From Clostridiales bacterium (lineage in GTDB: Bacteria; Bacillota; Clostridia; Peptostreptococcales; Anaerovoracaceae), in the NCBI GenBank assembly GCA_009776955.1, contig WRMW01000008.1, forward strand, positions 18,945 to 82,944: a stretch of DNA of 64,000 nt, written 5' to 3'. Positions 57,065 through 64,000 of the stretch are shown piece by piece. Each line of letters opens with the position of its first letter. Position 1 is the stretch's first letter. The notes under the pieces were generated by a model. It did not search any database, was not told where the DNA came from, and saw only the letters and a list, made by a program, of their open reading frames with translations. Made by a program: the position numbers and the translations under genes.

Positions 57065-58243
57065 TTAAAAATCAATATCGGTGCCGTCGTAAATGCATTG
57101 CAGCACCTTCTTCATCGTATCAAGCTCAATCTTGCGCGGGTTGCTTATAAGCAGCTCGTCCTTCATGGCGTTGGCGGCTATTTCGTCCAGCTTTGCGTTC
57201 CATTCCGCTTCCGGTATGCCGTATTCCTTGAGGCTCTTCGGCGAGCCGAGGGAGCTTGCGAAAGCCCGTACCTTGCTGACAAGGCCGGCAACGAGCTCAT
57301 CGTCCGTGGCGCCGCACACACCTACATACCTTGCCATCGCGACGTACTTCGCCTTGGCTTCCGGCATCGTGCTGTTGTATTGGATGACATAGGGTATGTA
57401 GATCGAGTTGGCGAGCCCGTGCGGGATATGCCCATCGTCGAACATCCCGCCTGTCTTATGCGCCATGGCGTGGCTGAGGCCGAGCATCGAGCTTGTGAAC
57501 GCCATGCCTGCTAGGCACTGTGCATAGTGCATCGCCTCTCTCGCGCCGGGGTCGCCTTCGTAGGCTGCGGACAATGTGTCAAATACGATCTTGGATGCAT
57601 ACAGCGCGTCCGCGTCCGAGAACGGGGAGGCAAACCTTGCGACAAAAGCTTCCAAAGAATGCGAGAGCGCATCGAGCCCTGTGTGCGCCGTAAGCGTCTT
57701 TGGCATGGTGTCCGTGGTGTCTGGGTCAAGTATGGCAATGTCAGGAATGATGTCGAAGCCGGCAACGCCAAACTTGATGCCCGTCGAATAATCACATACG
57801 ACGCTTGCATTCGTGACCTCGCTGCCCGTCCCGGATGTCGTCGGAATCGCGACGAAACGCGCCTTGTTCCTCAAGGGGGGCATATTGAATGGATTGATAT
57901 TGAAGATGTCGGCGTCCGGATGCTCGTACAGCACCCACATGGCCTTGGCAGCGTCCATGGGAGAGCCCCCGCCGATAGGGATGATCCAGTCAGGCCCGAA
58001 GGCTTGCATCTCCGCTGCGCCTCTCTGGACGGTCTCGACGGATGGGTCTGGCTCCACGCCCTCGAAGATATAGACTTCAAGTCCGGCCTCTTTCAGATAG
58101 CCTGTCGCTTTGTCAAGCACGCCGGATTTTCTTACCGAGCTGCCGCCCATGACGATAAACGCTTTCTTCCCGTCAAGCGTCTTAAGCGCGTCCAGACAGC
58201 CGCGTCCAAAATAGATGTCCCTTGGTGTAGTGATTCTTGGCAT
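57065..58243 (-). CDS. Iron-containing alcohol dehydrogenase
   Basis: GGGSPMDAAKAMWVLYEHP, IPTTSGTGSEVTNASVV, LGLSHAMAHKTGGMFDDGHIPHGLANSI. Confidence 0.95.
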   Translation of the reverse strand: MPRITTPRDIYFGRGCLDALKTLDGKKAFIVMGGSSVRKSGVLDKATGYLKEAGLEVYIFEGVEPDPSVETVQRGAAEMQAFGPDWIIPIGGGSPMDAAKAMWVLYEHPDADIFNINPFNMPPLRNKARFVAIPTTSGTGSEVTNASVVCDYSTGIKFGVAGFDIIPDIAILDPDTTDTMPKTLTAHTGLDALSHSLEAFVARFASPFSDADALYASKIVFDTLSAAYEGDPGAREAMHYAQCLAGMAFTSSMLGLSHAMAHKTGGMFDDGHIPHGLANSIYIPYVIQYNSTMPEAKAKYVAMARYVGVCGATDDELVAGLVSKVRAFASSLGSPKSLKEYGIPEAEWNAKLDEIAANAMKDELLISNPRKIELDTMKKVLQCIYDGTDIDF

Positions 58244-58269
58244 ATTTTCATCCTCCTGTATAACTCAAA

Positions 58270-58289
58270 CACTGAACTAATTCGGTGAA
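58270..58289. promoter_or_regulatory. Candidate TetR operator 2
   Basis: CACTGAAcTAATTCGGTGAA imperfect inverted repeat downstream of the adh promoter; 10-mer ATTCGGTGAA identical to operator 1. Confidence 0.5.
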
Positions 58290-58292
58290 TAT

Positions 58293-58321
58293 ATTCTATA
58301 TCATGCAGGGCGCAAGTTCAA
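58293..58321 (-). promoter_or_regulatory. Promoter of adh-mop operon
   Basis: Minus strand TTGAAC-17 bp-TAGAAT. Confidence 0.65.
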
Positions 58322-59217
58322 ACGGTCTTTTCAGAGCGTCTGATATATTCAAATAGATACATTTGGGCGATGCCGCTCCACGGCGCGAAGTGGTTTTGGG
58401 CATATTCGCGCATGGCGTCGTGGTCGTCTTCCGGTATGCCGTAAAGCTGATGCATGGCACGTGCCACCCATACGTCGACAGGGAAGATGTCGGCTTTCTT
58501 CATTGAAAAGAGCATTACGCAATGTGCCACTTTAGGGCCGACGCCCGGCAGGGATAGCAAGTATTCCTCGGCTCTTTCCGATGTCGCCTTGTCCGCCGTG
58601 TCCAGAAACACCCCGCCGTCTATATTTATCCGCCTCGCCGTCTCGGCGATATATTGCGCGCGGTAGCCTAGCTTGCAAAGATCAAGCTCGTCCACGGTCG
58701 CATCCGCAAGCTCGGCGATGGCAGGGAACGAATAAAGCTCCCTGTCCCCGAAGCGTCCTATCTTCTCCCCGAAGCGCTCGCACATGTCCTCGATGCAACC
58801 GCGTATGCGCGGGATGTTTGAGTTTTGCGAGATTATGAAAGAGACAAGCGTCTCCCACGGCTCCTGATTGAGCACGCGCAGCCCGCCTGCCGCCAGGATC
58901 GCCTTTTCCATCACGGAATCTTTGTCCGACAATGTACGCTTTATCTCTTTGTAGTCACGGTCAAGGTCTAGGTATTCTCGCCAGAACCTTAGCCGTAGAG
59001 CATCGCTGCCCTCATTCAGGTAATTGCTCCATATTGTGAGAGTGTCCTCTTCATTATTATATGAGATATTTGCGAAGCAGCCACGGACGACGCCGGTATA
59101 GCTTCCGTCGTGCTCGCATACGAAGCGGAAGCACTGGCCGGACTCGAAAATCTGCGCCGTGTCAAAATCGCGCACGTCCTCAAGGACAAGTTTGTTCAGC
59201 TCGCTGTTTCCGGCCAT
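58318..59217 (-). CDS. 8-oxoguanine DNA glycosylase (OGG1-type HhH-GPD)
   Basis: FDTAQIFESGQCFRF; SFIISQNSNIPRIRGCIEDMCERFG; LLSLPGVGPKVAHCVMLFSMKKADIFPVDVWVARAM (K...HhH...D). Confidence 0.93.
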   Translation of the reverse strand: MAGNSELNKLVLEDVRDFDTAQIFESGQCFRFVCEHDGSYTGVVRGCFANISYNNEEDTLTIWSNYLNEGSDALRLRFWREYLDLDRDYKEIKRTLSDKDSVMEKAILAAGGLRVLNQEPWETLVSFIISQNSNIPRIRGCIEDMCERFGEKIGRFGDRELYSFPAIAELADATVDELDLCKLGYRAQYIAETARRINIDGGVFLDTADKATSERAEEYLLSLPGVGPKVAHCVMLFSMKKADIFPVDVWVARAMHQLYGIPEDDHDAMREYAQNHFAPWSGIAQMYLFEYIRRSEKTV

Positions 59218-60020
59218 GACAGGTCCTCTATCACAATGTCCGCACCGATAACGAACATCGCGGTCATATTTTCGATGTTTTCGCGGACAGCGACTTGAAA
59301 TTCGTGAGCCGCTTCAAGGATGGGGCGGCCTGCCAGCACGATGATGCCTATGTCGATGATGACCCCATCCTGTCTTTTCCGCACGAATACGGAGTGGATG
59401 CCTGCGATGTCCGCCATGCCGTCCGCAGTGATGCGTACTATGTCCCTTATTGCGATATCCGAAATCGTGAAGCTTCCGAAATAGCTGAATGTCGGTCGCA
59501 CCACCGAGCGTTCCGTCGCAAGCGCACGCCCGTCGCGTATGTCCTTGAGTATTTTGAGCGGGTGCAGGAAGTATCCCGAAAAGTCGCGTTTCACTTCGAG
59601 CGTCGGCGCCGGTATTATATGCTGGCCGAGTTCGTTCCGCCGGTACTTTGCGAGCCTGCGTTCATCCTCGGTCGTGAGGCTTTCGATATACACGCGCTCA
59701 TCGACAGGGCGGAGCCCCAGCCTTTCCGTGATTTGGTCCACCATGCGGTCGCTCGTCCCTATCACGAGCAGTGCTTCCGGCACGGTTTTCGCAATTGCGT
59801 CCGCAACCTCATCCCTATGGTCGTCGCTCGAAAACAATGCGGTCTTTATCGCTCCTACTTTTGTCGCCTGCCGCTTTGCCGACATGCCCGCAAGCACCGT
59901 CCCTTTCTTTATAAAGAGCCCGTCGTCTATGATGCACTCGATGCCTTCGCGCTCGCACAGCCCTATTGCCTGAAAGCTCTTGCCGGTCCCGCTCTTTCCT
60001 ATCAACCCAAAAATCTTCAT
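59196..60020 (-). CDS. P-loop NTPase fused to C-terminal Asp23/Gls24-like domain
   Basis: MKIFGLIGKSGTGKSFQAIGLCE; C-terminal TFSYFGSFTISDIAIRDIVRITADGMADIAGIHSVFVRKRQDGVIIDIGIIVLAG. Confidence 0.75.
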   Translation of the reverse strand: MKIFGLIGKSGTGKSFQAIGLCEREGIECIIDDGLFIKKGTVLAGMSAKRQATKVGAIKTALFSSDDHRDEVADAIAKTVPEALLVIGTSDRMVDQITERLGLRPVDERVYIESLTTEDERRLAKYRRNELGQHIIPAPTLEVKRDFSGYFLHPLKILKDIRDGRALATERSVVRPTFSYFGSFTISDIAIRDIVRITADGMADIAGIHSVFVRKRQDGVIIDIGIIVLAGRPILEAAHEFQVAVRENIENMTAMFVIGADIVIEDLSWPETAS

Positions 60021-60130
60021 GCCTATATTTTCGTATAGTTTTGACAATATTGCAATCTTTCATGATATTGGGTAAAATAGCTTTTGGAATTTTAGTATTG
60101 GCATGTAGTGTTGTGCGCTTTGCGCGGAGG

Positions 60131-60370
60131 ATGAAACAAATGACGTTTGAGAAAATCAAAGAAATAATCGCTACCAAGATTCAAGTGGACGAGGACAAGA
60201 TCACCCCTGAAACGAGCCTTATGAAAGACCTTGAGGCTGACTCGCTTGACGCGGTCGAAATCATCATGGGCATCGAAGAGGAGTTCGATATCGAGATTCC
60301 TGATTCCGCGGCGGAGAGCTTTGAGTGCGTCGGCGATATCGCAAAGTTCGTGGAGTCCAAGATAAGCTAA
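60131..60370 (+). CDS. acpP: Acyl carrier protein
   Basis: DLEADSLDAVEIIMGIEEEFDIEIPD (phosphopantetheine Ser in DSL). Confidence 0.97.
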   Translation: MKQMTFEKIKEIIATKIQVDEDKITPETSLMKDLEADSLDAVEIIMGIEEEFDIEIPDSAAESFECVGDIAKFVESKIS

Positions 60371-60392
60371 GCGCTGCATCCTGGCAGAAAAA

Positions 60393-60427
60393 ACAAAGCA
60401 CGTGGCCTTCTTAGGCCCGTGCTTTTG
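60393..60427 (+). terminator. Rho-independent terminator after acpP
   Basis: aagcacgtggcc-ttctta-ggcccgtgcttttgcttt. Confidence 0.8.
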
Positions 60428-60437
60428 CTTTGTGCGG

Positions 60438-60466
60438 TTGACAGTTGTGACCACGCCCTGTAATAT
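60438..60466 (+). promoter_or_regulatory. Near-consensus sigma70 promoter for large surface protein
   Basis: TTGACA-17 bp-TAATAT. Confidence 0.75.
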
Positions 60467-60498
60467 TGTTGTAACACAAAGGGAGGCACGGAATCAGA

Positions 60499-63400
60499 TT
60501 GTCAGCAACGAAGAAATTCATCAGTCTGGCCATCGCGGCCATTTTGGCGACAAGCGTTTTTTCGCAGCCTGTGGAGGCGCATTCCGGGCACGGGCCGGAT
60601 GAAGGCGCCAGCGCCGCCGTTTCCGAGGAATGGCCTGCGGGTCCTGCGGACGAAGAAGGCGCAGGCGACGGCATGGGGGATGAAGGCGTCAACGAGTCAG
60701 GAGAGGGGCTGGACGGCGGCATGGGGGATGAAGGCGTCAACGAGTCAGGAGAGGGGCTGGATGAAGTCGACGTGGACGCAGGCGATGAACACATGTTCGA
60801 CACATTTGACACCCCGCCCCTGCACGGGCTTTCCGACGAAGATTTTGTCGAGATAGACGATGCGGACGGCCTGTTGGAGATAGGCGAGGACGATGGCCCG
60901 CCGCTTTCGGGCAGGTACATACTTACGGGTGACATAGCGCTGACGGACGAGTGGACGCCCATAGGCAGCGCCGAGGAGCCGTTTACAGGCGTTTTTGACG
61001 GGGGCGGGCACAAGATAAGCGGGTTAAGGATAGAGTCGACGGAGGACGGCGTCGGCTTTTTCGGTTTTTTGGGCGATGGCGCGGAGATAAGGAACTTGAG
61101 CCTGGAGGCGGTCTTGGTCATGGGCGGCGACGGCGTCGGGGCGCTTGCGGGCATAAGCGGGGCCGCGAAGTTCGAGAACTGCTTTGTGGCTGCGGGCGAA
61201 GCCATAGAGCCGGACGGGGATTCTGGCGGTGACGGCGGTGACGGCGATGGCAACGGCGATGCGCCTCCCTCAGACGGGGGCGAGCCTGCCGCCCCCCGCG
61301 TGGAGGGCGGCTCCCGTGTCGGCGGCCTTGTCGGTTCCGTAGTCGGGCGCGCCGTGTTTGAAGGCTGCGGCGCCACGATAGACGTCCATTCGGACGACGG
61401 GTGGGCGGGCGGCCTCGTCGGATATGTCCGTGGCGCATCCCCCTCCGCCCGCGCCTTCGTCAGGAACTCGTACGCTACGGGCGACGTATGGGCGTGGAGC
61501 GGCCATGCAGGTGGGCTTGCAGGCGGCATGGAGAACGCAGGCGTCGAGAGCTCCCTCGCCTCCGGCAATGCGCGTACATTCATAGGCGGCTCAGGCGGCA
61601 TAGCCTACATAGCCGCCGTGTCCTCAAGCATCAGGAACACGGTCTCCGCAAACAAGCATCTTGCCGTTTTCGCCCAGCACTCGCGATCGAACACCGTCAC
61701 CACGCAGACGCCCGCATCGTCGCTCAGCGGCAACATACATTATTCATATATGGCGTACACGCCATACAACGACCTTACTGACAGGGGCGAGCCCAAGAGC
61801 ATTGCTGGGCTTCGCGCGCAGGGTACGTATGCGGCGCTTGGGTGGGACTTTGAAAACGTATGGGACTGGGACGGCGTACACGGCAGCCCCCGTCTCAGGG
61901 GCAGCGCCCACCCGCCTGCCGACATCCTGGGCCTGAGCGAAGACGCGCCCCGAATGACATCGGAGCCTTTTGCGTTCCCCAGGCTGTTTGCGGGCGAGAC
62001 GCTTGTGCTTGAGACAGAGGCCGAGGGGCCGGACCTTTTGTACCAGTGGTACAGGGACGGCGTCCCGCTGGAGGACAGCCCGCCGCCCCCAGAGCCCCCC
62101 GACCCTTCAGACGCCCCCCCGCCGGACGATCCAGAGGACTCTGACGCTGAGACCATATCCGGCGCAAACACCGCGATACTTACAATAGAGAACATCGAGC
62201 CGAGGCCGGCGTCGGTATACGTGCTGATGGTCGCAAACGCCTACGGCGAGACCGCCTCGAACAGGATCGTCGCAAGCGTCTCGAACGTGGCGTCGATGCC
62301 CACCATCATATTGCAGCCACGAGGCCAGGAAGCGGGCGATGGGCATAGGGCAACGTTCAGCGTCATAGCCGTGAACAACAGAGGGGAGGTCCTTTCCTAC
62401 CGATGGGAGAGAGCCGATGACCCTGACGGCCCGTGGTCACCTATCCCAAGGTCCGCATCGAGCACGTACACGACGCCTGTCCTCCAGATGGCGGATGACG
62501 GCACATGGTATAGGTGCATCGTCACAAACACCTTGGGGCATACCTCGAAAACGGCCATCACGGTAGCTGCGGGGCTCAAGGTGTTCAGGTCGATAAGAAG
62601 CGTGAAAATAAGCGAGGCCTCCATCACGATGAGCGTCGGCGAGAAAATGCAGCTTGAGGCCATATGCCTGCCGGAAGCCGATGGCCGCGACGATTCGATC
62701 ATCTGGAACATAGCGACGGGCAGCATGTCCGTCTCCGTCAACATCGGCACGGGCGAGGTGGAGGCGATAAGGCCCGGCACGGCCACCGTCGTTGCAATGG
62801 CGGCGTCGGACACCGACATATCGGAGATATGCTTCATAAGGGTCGTGGAAAGCGGCGGAGCCGCCCCCCTGCCGAACGAAAACGACGATGGTACGCCCAA
62901 GCTGCCTGTCAGAGCCGTGAACATACATTCGATGTCCTCGGAGGGCACGCCCTTCATGGTCCTTCCGAGCGACAGGGGCGCCTACGACAGCATAAAGGTG
63001 GTCGGCGCCACCCCCGCCCCTGCGTCAGGCATATTTGAGGTGGACGCTACGGGCGCCCCTTCGTGCCGCGTGGTCGCAAAGGGCGTCCCAAAGGGCAGGT
63101 ACGCCCTTGAGCTGAGGGCGCAGAAGGGCGGCGTCGACATAGGCGGCGTATTCATGCTCACCGCAAACGTGAAGGACGCCATGCCAAAGGCGAAGGTGAG
63201 GCTCCCCTCGTTGAACACGTTCTATACGGATGCGGCAGGCTTCATAAGCATTTCAGGCACGGACATCCCTGCTGTGGAGCGAATCGAGCCTGTGGCAAGC
63301 ACGAAGGCCGCAGACGGCGATATTTCTCAGAACTTCGGCGTGTACGATGACGGCGAAGGGTTTGTCCTCTATGCGAAAGAGGTGTTTGGGAGCCTGCTCA

Positions 63401-63876
63401 AAAACGGCAAGCCCGCCGTGAAAGGGCAGCTCCACCTTTGGTACAGGGGCTTTGACGAGCCGTACAGGGTGAACGTGACGATCCCTGCAAAGCCAAGGGC
63501 GCCCAAAGCTGGCTTTACGAAGGCAACGCGCCGTATCGACCCTGACAACGGCCTGAGCGTTGATTTCGTGTTTGCGGGCGCGGACATCCTCAATGCGGAG
63601 CCGAGGGACCCCGCCAGATTCGCCCAGAAGTTCGACAGCTACGGCTTCGACGCAGACAGCGTGACCCTGTCCATGAACCATGCCGTCGTATACAACGAAA
63701 ACGAAAGGGTCAGAAACCCCATCGCGAACAAGACCCATTCCGTCCATATGAACATATGGCTCGACGGCGCACGCGAGCCGCTTGTCCGCAAAGCGGGCAT
63801 CAGGGTCCTGAAGCCGAGCACCCGTCCGCGCTTCACGCTGTCATCAAAGACTGTGACGATCAACAAGCGCTGCTGA
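60499..63876 (+). CDS. Large secreted surface protein (GLUG-like, Ig-like/Big_2-like, repeat domains), C-terminus apparently truncated by IS
   Basis: Signal peptide; acidic region; TGVFDGGGHKISGLRIES; VKISEASITMSVGEKMQLEAICLPEADGRDDSIIWNIATG; repeats shared with S8 protein; abrupt end TVTINKRC. Confidence 0.85.
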   Translation: MSATKKFISLAIAAILATSVFSQPVEAHSGHGPDEGASAAVSEEWPAGPADEEGAGDGMGDEGVNESGEGLDGGMGDEGVNESGEGLDEVDVDAGDEHMFDTFDTPPLHGLSDEDFVEIDDADGLLEIGEDDGPPLSGRYILTGDIALTDEWTPIGSAEEPFTGVFDGGGHKISGLRIESTEDGVGFFGFLGDGAEIRNLSLEAVLVMGGDGVGALAGISGAAKFENCFVAAGEAIEPDGDSGGDGGDGDGNGDAPPSDGGEPAAPRVEGGSRVGGLVGSVVGRAVFEGCGATIDVHSDDGWAGGLVGYVRGASPSARAFVRNSYATGDVWAWSGHAGGLAGGMENAGVESSLASGNARTFIGGSGGIAYIAAVSSSIRNTVSANKHLAVFAQHSRSNTVTTQTPASSLSGNIHYSYMAYTPYNDLTDRGEPKSIAGLRAQGTYAALGWDFENVWDWDGVHGSPRLRGSAHPPADILGLSEDAPRMTSEPFAFPRLFAGETLVLETEAEGPDLLYQWYRDGVPLEDSPPPPEPPDPSDAPPPDDPEDSDAETISGANTAILTIENIEPRPASVYVLMVANAYGETASNRIVASVSNVASMPTIILQPRGQEAGDGHRATFSVIAVNNRGEVLSYRWERADDPDGPWSPIPRSASSTYTTPVLQMADDGTWYRCIVTNTLGHTSKTAITVAAGLKVFRSIRSVKISEASITMSVGEKMQLEAICLPEADGRDDSIIWNIATGSMSVSVNIGTGEVEAIRPGTATVVAMAASDTDISEICFIRVVESGGAAPLPNENDDGTPKLPVRAVNIHSMSSEGTPFMVLPSDRGAYDSIKVVGATPAPASGIFEVDATGAPSCRVVAKGVPKGRYALELRAQKGGVDIGGVFMLTANVKDAMPKAKVRLPSLNTFYTDAAGFISISGTDIPAVERIEPVASTKAADGDISQNFGVYDDGEGFVLYAKEVFGSLLKNGKPAVKGQLHLWYRGFDEPYRVNVTIPAKPRAPKAGFTKATRRIDPDNGLSVDFVFAGADILNAEPRDPARFAQKFDSYGFDADSVTLSMNHAVVYNENERVRNPIANKTHSVHMNIWLDGAREPLVRKAGIRVLKPSTRPRFTLSSKTVTINKRC
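60669..60764 (+). repeat. 48-bp tandem duplication (two copies, about 45 bp identical)
   Basis: cggcatgggggatgaaggcgtcaacgagtcaggagaggggctgga repeated twice; encodes GMGDEGVNESGEGLDG x2. Confidence 0.9.
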
Positions 63877-64000
63877 CCTTCCCCCCAAGATTCATACCAC
63901 TTTTTAAGATAGGATATGATAGTCGTAACCAGTTTTAAAAAGGAGGAAGCAGAATGCCAAAGAGGAACTATACGCCGGAGCAGATCATCGTGATGCTGAG
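63874..64000 (+). mobile_element. Left end of IS3-family insertion sequence (truncated by window)
   Basis: TGACCTTCCCCCCAAGATT resembles IS3-family terminal repeat; followed by 5' end of a transposase ORF. Confidence 0.65.
63954..64000 (+). CDS. IS3-family transposase OrfA, 5' end only
   Basis: aggagg RBS then ATG: MPKRNYTPEQIIVML..., matching the typical IS3 OrfA N-terminus (KRYTPEQI). Confidence 0.75.
   Translation, partial: MPKRNYTPEQIIVML

Noticed and set aside
60411-61601. 396-aa ORF on - strand
   Set aside because: P/S-rich antisense of the acidic/Gly-rich surface protein, crosses its promoter.

Overview
This 64 kb window is dense, GC-rich bacterial DNA. The gene content (SCIFF ranthipeptide locus, OxlT-type MFS, DnaX/EbfC/RecR cluster, Asp23-type proteins) suggests an anaerobic Clostridia-like Bacillota. 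I recognise an ECF-type ABC transporter; ThpR; a P-type Ca/Mn ATPase behind a probable yybP-ykoY (Mn2+) riboswitch; an FMN-binding protein with a degraded ApbE; an OxlT-like MFS; a two-component system; a Cdc48-like AAA+ ATPase; an Orn/Lys/Arg decarboxylase; the SCIFF peptide and its radical SAM maturase; a thymidylate-synthase-like protein divergent from a cyclic-2,3-DPG-synthetase-like GTPase; rpiB-upp-tyrS-SRP RNA-dnaX-ebfC-recR; a cobalamin-riboswitch operon (btuFCD-cobA-cobT-cobU-cobS-HAD); ogt; putP; an OYE-family reductase; three very large surface proteins (one S8 protease, one with an LPRTG sorting signal, one apparently cut by an IS3-family element at the right edge); rplM-rpsI; htpG; and a two-operon redox locus at 46.4-58.3 kb. 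The last is the best candidate for an undescribed system. Convergent operons encode two VAO-type flavoproteins plus a CCG iron-sulfur protein (+) and an Fe-ADH, a MOP-type molybdenum aldehyde oxidoreductase, a giant fused flavin/FeS/rubredoxin-like protein and a TetR regulator (-). Both outer promoters carry the same TTCGGTGAA operator-like motif just downstream of the -10 box. All calls come from reading the sequence and from remembered family features; no database search was run.
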